DNA from: Dolichospermum sp. UHCC 0259
GTDB taxonomy: Bacteria; Cyanobacteriota; Cyanobacteriia; Cyanobacteriales; Nostocaceae
Reading direction: 5' to 3'
DNA: 53,892 nt
Assembly: GCF_009711935.1 (NCBI RefSeq)
Contig: NZ_VIKX01000210.1
Span: 1 to 53,892 of the forward strand
Below are positions 19,138-27,089 of this stretch, piece by piece. Both the position numbers and the translations under genes were made by a program. Under the pieces are notes generated by a model. That model searched no databases. It saw only the letters and a program-made list of their open reading frames with translations, and had not been told where the DNA came from. Position 1 is the stretch's first letter, and the number at the start of each line of letters is the position of its first letter.

Positions 19138-20664
19138 ATGGGACTACCTTGGTACCGAGTACATACAGTCGTACTGAATGATCCAGGTCGGCTAATTTCT
19201 GTACACTTAATGCACACAGCTTTAGTAGCTGGTTGGGCAGGTTCAATGGCACTGTACGAACTAGCCATTTATAACCCTAGTGATCCAGTTCTCAACCCCA
19301 TGTGGAGACAAGGGATGTTCGTACTTCCCTTTATGGCACGTTTAGGCGTAACCGAATCTTGGGGTGGTTGGAGCGTAACTGGTGGCACAGCAGTAGACCC
19401 CGGTTTCTGGTCATTTGAAGGCGTTGCTGCCGCTCACATCGTTCTCTCTGGTTTATTATTCTTGGCTGCCGTTTGGCACTGGGTTTTCTGGGATTTGGAA
19501 CTCTTTAGAGATCCTCGCACCGGTGAACCTGCACTAGACTTGCCAAAAATGTTTGGTATTCACCTGTTCTTATCCGGTTTACTTTGTTTTGGTTTTGGTG
19601 CGTTCCACCAAACTGGACTATTTGGTCCAGGAATGTGGGTATCTGATGCCTATGGATTGACCGGCAGTATTCAGCCAGTAGCCCCAGAATGGGGTCCGGC
19701 TGGATTTAACCCCTATAATCCAGGTGGCATAGTCGCTCACCACATTGCGGCTGGTATCGTCGGTATTATTGCAGGTTTATTCCACCTCACAGTTAGACCT
19801 CCTGAAAGGCTCTACAAAGCCCTACGGATGGGTAATATTGAAACCGTACTTTCCAGCAGTATTGCTGCTGTATTCTTCGCTGCTTTCGTAGTAGCCGGAA
19901 CTATGTGGTACGGTAACGCTGCTACCCCTATCGAACTGTTTGGCCCTACCCGCTACCAGTGGGATCAAGACTACTTCCGTCAAGAAATTCAGCGTCGTGT
20001 GCAAACAAGCGTTGCCGAAGGTTCTTCTTTGACCGAAGCTTGGTCGCAAATTCCTGAAAAACTGGCTTTCTACGATTATGTTGGTAATAGCCCCGCCAAA
20101 GGTGGTCTATTCCGTACAGGGGCAATGGTGAAAGGTGATGGTATTGCTGAATCTTGGCAAGGTCACGCTGTGTTCACAGATGCCGAAGGACGAGAATTAA
20201 CAGTTCGTCGTCTACCTAACTTCTTTGAAACCTTCCCAGTCATTTTGACTGATAAAGATGGCGTTATCCGTGCTGACATCCCCTTCCGTCGCGCAGAATC
20301 TAGATACAGCTTTGAACAAACTGGCGTAAAAGTCCAATTCTTCGGCGGGAACCTGAATGGTCAAACCTTTACAGATCCTGCTGATGTTAAGAAGTTTGCC
20401 CGTAAAGCTCAAGGTGGAGAGATCTTTGAATTTGACAAAGAAACCTTGAATTCTGACGGTGTATTCCGCACATCTCCCAGAGGTTGGTTTACCTTTGGTC
20501 ATGCTGTATTTGCTCTATTATTCTTCTTTGGCCACCTGTGGCACGGTTCACGGACAATCTACCGTGATGTATTTGCCGGTGTGGAAATTGAAGAAGAACA
20601 GGTTGAGTGGGGTCTGTTCCAGAAAGTGGGTGACAAGACAACTCGTACCCGTAAGGAAGCTTAA
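19138..20664 (+). CDS. psbB: Photosystem II CP47 chlorophyll apoprotein
   Basis: The inner antenna protein of photosystem II; binds chlorophyll a and passes excitation to the D1/D2 centre. It begins [28 protein letters not shown]-like, with six membrane spans carrying paired histidine ligands (for example [40 protein letters not shown]) and the large lumenal loop E between spans five and six (about 255-450). 508 residues, standard length. It is cotranscribed with psbT, which follows after 98 bases, and a strong hairpin ends the unit. Confidence 0.98.
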   Translation: MGLPWYRVHTVVLNDPGRLISVHLMHTALVAGWAGSMALYELAIYNPSDPVLNPMWRQGMFVLPFMARLGVTESWGGWSVTGGTAVDPGFWSFEGVAAAHIVLSGLLFLAAVWHWVFWDLELFRDPRTGEPALDLPKMFGIHLFLSGLLCFGFGAFHQTGLFGPGMWVSDAYGLTGSIQPVAPEWGPAGFNPYNPGGIVAHHIAAGIVGIIAGLFHLTVRPPERLYKALRMGNIETVLSSSIAAVFFAAFVVAGTMWYGNAATPIELFGPTRYQWDQDYFRQEIQRRVQTSVAEGSSLTEAWSQIPEKLAFYDYVGNSPAKGGLFRTGAMVKGDGIAESWQGHAVFTDAEGRELTVRRLPNFFETFPVILTDKDGVIRADIPFRRAESRYSFEQTGVKVQFFGGNLNGQTFTDPADVKKFARKAQGGEIFEFDKETLNSDGVFRTSPRGWFTFGHAVFALLFFFGHLWHGSRTIYRDVFAGVEIEEEQVEWGLFQKVGDKTTRTRKEA

Positions 20665-20762
20665 AATTTGGATTACGTATGGAGTAGATTTTTCTTACTT
20701 CATACTTTTTCCCAGGCTTGGTAAACTAAAATTACTGGCTCAATAGGCAGGATCGGAAAAAT

Positions 20763-20867
20763 ATGGAAAGTGTTGCTTACATCTTGGTTTTGACCTTAGC
20801 ATTAGGTGTTATCTTTTTTGCGATCGCCTTCCGCGAACCCCCCCGCTTTGAGAAAAAAGATAAATAG
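20763..20867 (+). CDS. psbT: Photosystem II protein PsbT
   Basis: A 34-residue single-span protein: MESVAYILVLTLALG at the start, then FFAIAFREPPRFEKKDK. The hydrophobic helix (about 4-23) followed by FREPPR is diagnostic. PsbT sits at the dimer interface of photosystem II near D1 and aids assembly and repair. It is the second gene of the psbB-psbT unit; GGA at 20753-20755 is a weak ribosome site. Confidence 0.96.
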   Translation: MESVAYILVLTLALGVIFFAIAFREPPRFEKKDK

Positions 20868-20902
20868 GTTATTTATTCCCAATTTATGAGGGAATATATC
20901 TA

Positions 20903-20944
20903 AAAATATCCGTTGTTACTAGTGATAGTAGCAGCGGATATTTT
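20903..20944 (+). terminator. Terminator of the psbB-psbT unit
   Basis: A 19-bp stem (AAAATATCCGTTGTTACTA pairing with TAGTAGCAGCGGATATTTT, two G-U pairs) with a 4-base loop, ending in a short T-run, 35 bases after psbT. With A-rich and T-rich ends it could work on both strands. Confidence 0.8.
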
Positions 20945-20963
20945 ACTTTAAGATTTCTTTCTT

Positions 20964-21005
20964 CTCCTGACTCCTGGCTCCTGACTCCTGACTTCTGACT
21001 CCTGA
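20964..21005. repeat. Heptanucleotide tandem repeat CTCCTGA
   Basis: Six units of CTCCTGA, two with one change, in the gap between psbT and rps1. This is a short tandemly repeated repetitive (STRR) sequence of the kind known from heterocystous cyanobacteria. The remaining bases to 21167 form the rps1 leader. Confidence 0.8.
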
Positions 21006-21167
21006 ATATGATATAATTTTATGTCTGGAAGTTGATATGTGTTAAAACTAGCTATTCTAAGCTAGGATAAGACAGCAATGTAAGTGGAAATTGTCATCCC
21101 CCTACTTACATATAAACTGAATTTATGACAAAACCTTTACGGAGACTAGACCCAGGAACACATTAGC

Positions 21168-22208
21168 ATGGTCAATCAGAACTTAACCGCTACAGAAATT
21201 GGATTTACCCACGAAGATTTCGCTGCTCTACTTGATAAATACGACTATCACTTCAGCCCTGGTGATGTCGTACCGGGTACAGTTTTCAGTATAGAGCCGC
21301 GCGGCGCTCTGATTGACATAGGTGCGAAAACCGCAGCATATATACCCATACAAGAAATGTCTATTAACCGGGTTGATGCCCCGGAAGAAGTCTTACAATC
21401 AAACGAAACACGGGAATTTTTCATCCTTACCGATGAAAATGAAGATGGTCAGCTCACCCTTTCAATTCGTCGGATTGAGTATATGCGGGCTTGGGAGCGA
21501 GTACGACAGCTACAAGCAGAAGATGCTACTGTCCGTTCTGGCGTTTTCGCAACCAATCGTGGTGGTGCATTAGTGCGAATTGAAGGACTGCGCGGCTTTA
21601 TCCCCGGTTCTCATATTAGCACCCGCAAACCCAAGGAAGATTTGGTAGGCGAAGAACTGCCTTTGAAATTCCTAGAAGTAGATGAAGAGCGTAACCGCTT
21701 AGTTCTCTCCCATCGTCGAGCGCTGGTTGAGCGGAAGATGAACCGTTTGGAAGTGGGCGAAGTAGTCATTGGTACTGTTCGCGGTATCAAACCTTACGGT
21801 GCTTTCATTGACATTGGTGGCGTAAGCGGACTACTACATATCTCTGAAATTTCCCACGAGCATATTGATACTCCTCATAGCGTATTCAATGTTAATGATG
21901 AAGTGAAAGTAATGATCATTGACTTGGATGCAGAAAGGGGACGGATTTCACTGTCTACTAAACAGTTAGAACCCGAACCTGGTGACATGATCAAAAACCG
22001 TGATTTGGTTTACGATAAGGCCGAAGAAATGGCAGCTAAGTATCGGGAACAATTGCTTGCCAAACAGCAAGGCATTACTACACCTGTAGAAGCTACAGAT
22101 GTGGAAGCCGTAGCTGAAGAAGTTGCACCTATGGAAACTGTAGTTGAGGAAGAAATTCCCCCAGCCACAGATATTGAAGAAGAAATCCCCGCAGCTATTG
22201 AATCATAG
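21168..22208 (+). CDS. rps1: 30S ribosomal protein S1
   Basis: Helps load mRNA on the 30S subunit. 346 residues with three S1 RNA-binding domains: about 30-98 (GDVVPGTVFSIEPRGALIDIGAK), 115-172 (more divergent) and 193-262 (GEVVIGTVRGIKPYGAFIDIGGVSGLLHISEIS). The C-terminal tail (about 300-346) is very acidic. Cyanobacterial and chloroplast S1 have three domains rather than the six of E. coli, so the length is normal. A terminator follows. Confidence 0.95.
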   Translation: MVNQNLTATEIGFTHEDFAALLDKYDYHFSPGDVVPGTVFSIEPRGALIDIGAKTAAYIPIQEMSINRVDAPEEVLQSNETREFFILTDENEDGQLTLSIRRIEYMRAWERVRQLQAEDATVRSGVFATNRGGALVRIEGLRGFIPGSHISTRKPKEDLVGEELPLKFLEVDEERNRLVLSHRRALVERKMNRLEVGEVVIGTVRGIKPYGAFIDIGGVSGLLHISEISHEHIDTPHSVFNVNDEVKVMIIDLDAERGRISLSTKQLEPEPGDMIKNRDLVYDKAEEMAAKYREQLLAKQQGITTPVEATDVEAVAEEVAPMETVVEEEIPPATDIEEEIPAAIES

Positions 22209-22257
22209 ATTGATAATTGTCAGTGATTACAACTCAGATTGTTAAAGTATATTATGA

Positions 22258-22281
22258 AGAGGGAAACCCCTCTTTTTTTTT
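22258..22281 (+). terminator. Rho-independent terminator of rps1
   Basis: AGAGGG, short A-rich loop, CCCTCT, followed by eight or more T residues, about 50 bases after the rps1 stop. Confidence 0.88.
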
Positions 22282-22327
22282 ACTTACAATCTAAAATCCG
22301 CAATTAATATCAATGGGGTGAAATATT

Positions 22328-23059
22328 TTGGCAACTATTAAATGTAAAAACATTGCTTTTTCTAATATTGAAGCAATTTTATTTGATAAAAACGGTACCT
22401 TAGAAGATTCTGAGTCATATTTAAGAACATTGGGACAAAAAGCAGCACGGATGATAGACGCACAAATTCCTGGAATTGGCGAACCTTTATTAATGGCTTT
22501 TGGTATTAATGGCAATTTCTTAGATCCAGCAGGTTTAATATCAGTAGCCAGTCGTAGAGAAACAGAAGTTGCCGCAGCAGCTTACATTGCCGAAACTGGC
22601 AGGGGATGGTTTGAATCTTTAAAAATCGCCCGTCAAGCTTTAGAAGAAGCTGAACAATATGTTGGTAAAACTCCTTCACCTTTATTTGTAGGTAGTTTGG
22701 AGATATTAAAGTCTTTGTCAGCAGCGGGTTTAAAATTAGGAATCCTGTCAGCAGCAACGACTCAAGAAGTCAAAAAATTTGTCAATACCCACCAATTAAG
22801 CGATTATTTGCAACTGGAAAAGGGAGTTGATGAAGGTCCCAGTAAACCAGATCCAACGCTGTTTTTAGAAGCTTGTCAAGCCTTGGGAGTATCACCAGAG
22901 GCAACTTTAATGGTAGGTGATTCGATGGGTGATATGCAAATGGCGCGTGATGCTAATGCTGGCGGCTGTATTGGGATTACTTGGATTGGTAAGGCAGATA
23001 ATGTTCAAGGTGCAGATGTAGTGATTAATCAACTTGATGAAATTCAGGTGATTGCATAA
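22328..23059 (+). CDS. HAD-family hydrolase, DxN variant
   Basis: 243 residues with a haloacid-dehalogenase fold. Motif I reads LFDKNGTLEDS: the nucleophile Asp20 is present, but the acid/base Asp two residues later is Asn22. Motif II is GILSAATT, motif III lies around GPSKPDP and motif IV is MVGDSMGDMQMA, so the metal site is intact. Between motifs I and II lies a helical cap (about 30-125). Likely a small-molecule phosphatase of the phosphoglycolate phosphatase type with altered proton transfer. Start is TTG at 22328 after a GGGGTG site; there is no in-frame ATG nearby. Confidence 0.85.
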   Translation: MATIKCKNIAFSNIEAILFDKNGTLEDSESYLRTLGQKAARMIDAQIPGIGEPLLMAFGINGNFLDPAGLISVASRRETEVAAAAYIAETGRGWFESLKIARQALEEAEQYVGKTPSPLFVGSLEILKSLSAAGLKLGILSAATTQEVKKFVNTHQLSDYLQLEKGVDEGPSKPDPTLFLEACQALGVSPEATLMVGDSMGDMQMARDANAGGCIGITWIGKADNVQGADVVINQLDEIQVIA

Positions 23060-23238
23060 TTACAAATGCTTGAATTTTCACTTGTACTGAGTTACAGTAG
23101 TTTTCATGTATTTAAACCAAACTCTTCACTCCTATTTGCGCCTCTGCGCCTCTGCGTGAGACAAAAAAATGTGGTTAATTAATTGAACTGCGTACAAAAA
23201 AGCGTTACCCTAAGTAGGACAAAACATAGGAGAATACC

Positions 23239-23904
23239 GTGACTTCCAACACCCAAATCAAAGCATTAGATGTACCTACCGCCATAGTACAACGTCGTTC
23301 CATCAAAACCTTTAAATCAGATCCTATTTCCCCAGAACTACTCAAGCAACTGGTAGAATTAACCGTAGCTGCACCCAGTAGTTTCAACGTCCAATCGTGG
23401 AGAATAGTTTTAGTGCAGGACGAAGCCCAAAAAGCAGCATTATGTGCGGCCTCTTGGAATCAAAAGCAAATTATTCAAGCGCCTGTTACCTTTGTTTTCG
23501 CTGCTGACGCTGCTGCGGGAGAACAAGATTTAACACCCATCTTAGAACAAGGTGCAGCCACTGGAGCGTGGAATGAGGGAACAGTTAATTACTTTAAATC
23601 TGCAATTCCTCAATTTCAAGCAGGGTTAGGAGACAAGCGCCGGGAATACGCCATCAAAGATGCCATGATAGCTGCGACAAATTTAGTATTAGCAGCGGAA
23701 AGTTTGGGTTTATCCACCTGTTTTATGAATGGTTGGATTGAGGAACAGGTAAAAGCTGTAATTGGTGCAGAAAATGACCCAGATATAGGTATTGCTGTTG
23801 TAGTACCTGTAGGTTATGCGGCTGAACCCCGTTTAAATCCCGGTCGTCTACCATTATCTGTTAATGTTTCTGTAGATAGACTTGATAATCCTTATCAAAG
23901 ATAA
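23239..23904 (+). CDS. Nitroreductase-family flavoprotein
   Basis: 221 residues of the FMN-dependent nitroreductase family. FMN-contacting segments are QRRSIKTF near residue 18 and APSSFNVQSWRIVLV near 51, then a helix-rich dimer interface and the C-terminal block PVGYAAEPRLNPGRLPLS. Uses NAD(P)H to reduce quinones or nitro compounds; the natural substrate is unknown. Start is GTG with an AGGAGA site seven bases upstream. The last 24 codons lie within the first unit of a 192-bp tandem repeat. Confidence 0.9.
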   Translation: MTSNTQIKALDVPTAIVQRRSIKTFKSDPISPELLKQLVELTVAAPSSFNVQSWRIVLVQDEAQKAALCAASWNQKQIIQAPVTFVFAADAAAGEQDLTPILEQGAATGAWNEGTVNYFKSAIPQFQAGLGDKRREYAIKDAMIAATNLVLAAESLGLSTCFMNGWIEEQVKAVIGAENDPDIGIAVVVPVGYAAEPRLNPGRLPLSVNVSVDRLDNPYQR

Positions 23905-24321
23905 TTAGGGATTTGGGGATTAGGTTGGTATTTTTGATCACGGATTATACGGATTAAGGGATTTCACGGATTTTAATTTTTCGTTATGCTATAAGTCTAC
24001 GCTATTATTTTTATTCTTCTAGGTTTAAACCCCGGTCGTCTACCATTATCTGTTAATGTTTCTGTAGATAGACTTGATAATCCCTATCAAGGCTAATTAG
24101 GGATTTGGGGATTAGGTTGGTATTTTTGATCACGGATTATACGGATTAAGGGATTTCACGGATTTTAATTTTTCGTTATGCTATAAGTCTACGCTATTAT
24201 TTTTATTCTTCTAGGTTTAAACCCCGGTCGTCTACCATTATCTGTTAATGTTTCTGTAGATAGACTTGATAATCCCTATCAAGGCTAATTAGGGATTTGG
24301 GGATTAGGTTGGTATTTTTGA
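23831..24321. repeat. 192-bp tandem repeat containing the end of the nitroreductase gene
   Basis: Matching bases recur at 23831, 24023 and 24215, an exact period of 192, for about 2.6 units. Each unit starts GTTTAAA, encodes the same C-terminal peptide (PGRLPLSVNVSVDRLDNPYQ) up to a TAA, and continues into the spacer. Units two and three carry the change R to G before the stop, so they copied from each other. Confidence 0.9.
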
Positions 24322-24900
24322 ATGCAGATATGGGTTTTTAGTAGTTTTTGGGTAAGTAAATTATATTTTTGTTTCGCACAAAGGTACTAAGAAGCAAAAG
24401 CGCAAAAACAGAATGTGTGATAAATATGTGAAAATTGCTGTAAATTCAAACACTTTTTTAGATTCTTCTTTCTTCTTTCTTCTGACTCCTGACTCCTGAC
24501 TCCTACTTACTATAAAAACCATATATTTCGGTTTTTTAAATTACAAAGTGATAATTTTTTATTGTACATCAATAAACATAAAAATAGTTGGTTTTGATTT
24601 AAAAATATTGTAATAGAGCCAAGATCAAAATCTGTTGTTGGCTCTCTCATTAATTCTAGAAGTTCTGCTTTTAGTTTTTTGGACAATTCATAAAAATTTA
24701 CGTCTAGTAAATTCAACCTCTAACAGTGATTTAGTTTAGCTACATCCATAATTGCTGTTGTCACCATGAGGAAATAATTTGTCGGCTATACATTGCAGCA
24801 AACTCACACTAGGTTTATCAAATAATTTATTGATATCAGTGAGTGGGTATCTAGCAATTATTTAAGTCTGGCTAAGGAGTCGTAAGTCTAGGAGAATTTA
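24322..24900. other. Gap upstream of the oxidase cluster
   Basis: 579 bases. It holds a short heptamer repeat (CTCCTGA type, about 24485-24504) and an AT-rich segment. A 68-codon minus-strand frame (24510-24716, TTG start) has no recognisable family. The promoter of the DUF2231/oxidase genes must lie here, but I see no GTAN8TAC site; GTATCTAGCAATTA at 24846-24859 is only a partial match. Confidence 0.4.
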
Positions 24901-25401
24901 ATGCTGGATTTTTTCACTTCATTGAATGAGCATAATTTACCATATCCAGATCCATTGCATCCTATCGTGGTTCACTTCGTAATTGCGATGGTTTTATTTT
25001 CTGTTTTCTGTGATATTGCCGGGTATTTAACTGGTAAAACCACTTTGTTTGAAGTGAGTTGGTGGAATATGTGTATTGCCACAGTAGCTATTTTTGTGGC
25101 GATTATTTTTGGTCAATTTGAAGCTGGTTTAGCAAAACCCTACGAACTGGCTAAATCAGTATTAAATGTTCATACTCTTATCGGTTGGTCACTTTCAGGT
25201 ATTATTGCTGCAATTACAGCTTGGCGTTATGTTTTGCGGAGTCGTAACTCTAAAAAACTCCCATTTCATTACATAGCTGTGGCAGTTTTATTAACAGTCC
25301 TGGTTGGGTTTCAAATATATCTTGGTGATGAACTTGTATGGGTGTATGGCTTACACACTGTACCTGTTGTGGAAGCGGTAAAGGATGGAATCTTGCCATG
25401 A
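24901..25401 (+). CDS. DUF2231 membrane protein, first of a pair
   Basis: 166 residues with four predicted spans (about 20-40, 53-72, 92-112, 121-141). The opening HNLPYPDPLHPIVVHFVIAMVLFSVFCD is the DUF2231 signature: conserved His residues in LHPIVVHF could bind haem or metal near the membrane face. It ends in an ATGA overlap with the second DUF2231 gene, so translation is coupled. The ctaC-ctaD-ctaE genes follow on the same strand, suggesting a role in assembly of, or electron delivery to, this oxidase. Function is unproven. Confidence 0.8.
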   Translation: MLDFFTSLNEHNLPYPDPLHPIVVHFVIAMVLFSVFCDIAGYLTGKTTLFEVSWWNMCIATVAIFVAIIFGQFEAGLAKPYELAKSVLNVHTLIGWSLSGIIAAITAWRYVLRSRNSKKLPFHYIAVAVLLTVLVGFQIYLGDELVWVYGLHTVPVVEAVKDGILP

Positions 25402-26009
25402 ATTCAGAATTACTAGACCAAATTAGTCACCAAATGGGTGCAAATGGTTTACCTTATGCCATTCCGATTCATCCTAATTTAGTACACCTAACATTAGGTT
25501 TATTCATCATTGCCATTATCTTTGATCTTTTAGGTGTATTTTTCCCCTTGGAAAAATGGTTGTTCAAGTTTTTGGGAATTAAAGTCGAGCGTTCTCAATT
25601 ATTTGATGTTGGTTGGTACAACATTTTTGCTGCATCTGTTATTACATTTTTCACTGTTGGTGCAGGTTTTTATGAAATGTTGTTGGCAGCCCCACCAGCG
25701 GATATCAAAAGTCCTTGGGGAATGTTAGCAATGCCCACAATGATGTGGCATGGTGTGGGTGGTGTATTGCTATTAGCGATGATTGTTGGTATGACCTTTT
25801 GGCGAGGTTGGCAACGTTATGTTATCGGCAGATATGAAGAGCGAGAAGTACAAATTTCTTATCTGGTTGTTGGTGTAATTATTATGTTGCTGATGTATTT
25901 TCACGGCACATTAGGAGCGCACTTGGCAGCAGATTTTGGTGTTCACAATACAGCCGATAAATTACTAAGAGCCGGAAAAGACATCAATCAAATATTTGGT
26001 AATCGGTAA
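25398..26009 (+). CDS. DUF2231 membrane protein, second of a pair
   Basis: 203 residues from the ATG inside the stop of the preceding gene. GLPYAIPIHPNLVHLTLGLFIIAIIFDLLG repeats the DUF2231 signature, and four spans follow (near 30-50, 75-97, 118-138, 155-175). HGTLGAHLAADFGVH near the C-terminus adds further His residues. It shares topology with its neighbour but little sequence, so the two could form a heterodimer. A run of ACTGACC heptamers separates it from ctaC. Confidence 0.8.
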   Translation: MNSELLDQISHQMGANGLPYAIPIHPNLVHLTLGLFIIAIIFDLLGVFFPLEKWLFKFLGIKVERSQLFDVGWYNIFAASVITFFTVGAGFYEMLLAAPPADIKSPWGMLAMPTMMWHGVGGVLLLAMIVGMTFWRGWQRYVIGRYEEREVQISYLVVGVIIMLLMYFHGTLGAHLAADFGVHNTADKLLRAGKDINQIFGNR

Positions 26010-26056
26010 TGGGTGATTAGTAATTGGTGATTGGTGATTAGTAAAAATTCTTGCCT

Positions 26057-26110
26057 AACAACTGACCACTGACCACTGACAACTGACCACTGACAACTAA
26101 CAACTGACCA
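26057..26110. repeat. Degenerate ACTGACC/ACTGACA heptamer repeat
   Basis: About seven imperfect heptamers of the type ACTGACC or ACTGACA between the second DUF2231 gene and ctaC. STRR-type repeat inside an operon; it leaves only a few bases for a ctaC ribosome site. Confidence 0.7.
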
Positions 26111-26112
26111 TT

Positions 26113-27039
26113 ATGAAAATTCGGCAATTTCTCAACTTTTTGACCATAGTTACTGGGGCAGTTGCGGTAACTCTTACTAGTCTATGGATTGGTAAACAGG
26201 CTTATTCTTGGCTTCCTCCCCAAGGGGCTGCTGAATCTCATCTAATTGATGATTTATTTAGCTTTTTGGTAACATTAGGATCTTTAATTTTTCTGGGAGT
26301 AACTGCTACTCTTTTCTATTCTATTTGTTTCCATCGGGCAAAAGCCAATGATTTAGGCGATGGACCTCACATTGAAGGTAACGTTACTTTAGAAGTGGTT
26401 TGGACAGCAATTCCAATTATGTTGGTATTGTGGATTGCAGGTTATAGTTACCAAGTTTACGAAGAAATGGGTATCCAAGGACCCTCCCACCAAATCCATC
26501 TACATAATCCGATGAAGATGGAAACCGCCTATGCTGTACCGGGTGAAGCTTCAGAAGCCGCAGCAGATGACGAAGTAGAACATATTGATGTTTTAGCTAA
26601 ACAGTGGGCGTGGGTGTTTCATTACCCAGCAAGCAACGTTACCAGTACAGAATTGCATTTACCGGAAGGTAGCCGTATTCGTCTAAATCTGCATTCAGAA
26701 GACGTACTTCACGGCTTTTATGTCCCCGCTTTCCGCCTCAAACAAGACATTATTCCCGGTAATGACCTCGACTTTGAATTTACCCCCATTCGCCCCGGTG
26801 CGTATGACCTCACCGACTCCCAGTATAGCGGTACATACTTTGCCACCATGCGAGCCAAAGTCATCGTTGAATCACCCACTAAATATCAGCAGTGGTTAAG
26901 CAAAGCTGCCAGTCAAAAACCCAGCCCAGCCCCTAACCAAGCGGCTTCCGAATATGCCCTAAAAATCGAAAACGGCATTGATAGCGGTTGGAAAACCGTT
27001 GAACCCGCCGCACCTCCATTGGTTAATTTCCCTGGTTAA
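26113..27039 (+). CDS. ctaC: Terminal oxidase subunit II without CuA ligands (ARTO type)
   Basis: 308 residues, with two N-terminal spans (about 8-30 and 50-70) plus a hydrophobic segment at 93-112, and a cupredoxin domain. His200 of the CuA site is kept (LHGFYVP), but where normal subunit II has C-x3-C-x3-H-x2-M this protein reads DSQYSGTYFATM: both Cys are lost (Asp235, Ser239) and His is Phe243; only Met246 remains. It therefore cannot hold CuA. That is the mark of the cyanobacterial alternative respiratory terminal oxidase, thought to take electrons from quinol rather than cytochrome c. In Anabaena the corresponding set (cox3) is heterocyst-specific. Confidence 0.92.
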   Translation: MKIRQFLNFLTIVTGAVAVTLTSLWIGKQAYSWLPPQGAAESHLIDDLFSFLVTLGSLIFLGVTATLFYSICFHRAKANDLGDGPHIEGNVTLEVVWTAIPIMLVLWIAGYSYQVYEEMGIQGPSHQIHLHNPMKMETAYAVPGEASEAAADDEVEHIDVLAKQWAWVFHYPASNVTSTELHLPEGSRIRLNLHSEDVLHGFYVPAFRLKQDIIPGNDLDFEFTPIRPGAYDLTDSQYSGTYFATMRAKVIVESPTKYQQWLSKAASQKPSPAPNQAASEYALKIENGIDSGWKTVEPAAPPLVNFPG

Positions 27040-27089
27040 CTCCCTAATTGTTAACTCCCTAATTTTTCTTTCCTACTAACAACTAACAA

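Noticed and set aside
24510-24716. 68-codon minus-strand frame upstream of the DUF2231 genes
   Set aside because: TTG start without ribosome site and a hydrophobic, low-complexity end; part of it (ELSKKLKAELLELMREP) might be a relic, but support is too weak.
24846-24859. NtcA-like site GTATCTAGCAATTA before the oxidase cluster
   Set aside because: The second half-site is TTA rather than TAC, and no -10 element lies at the right distance.
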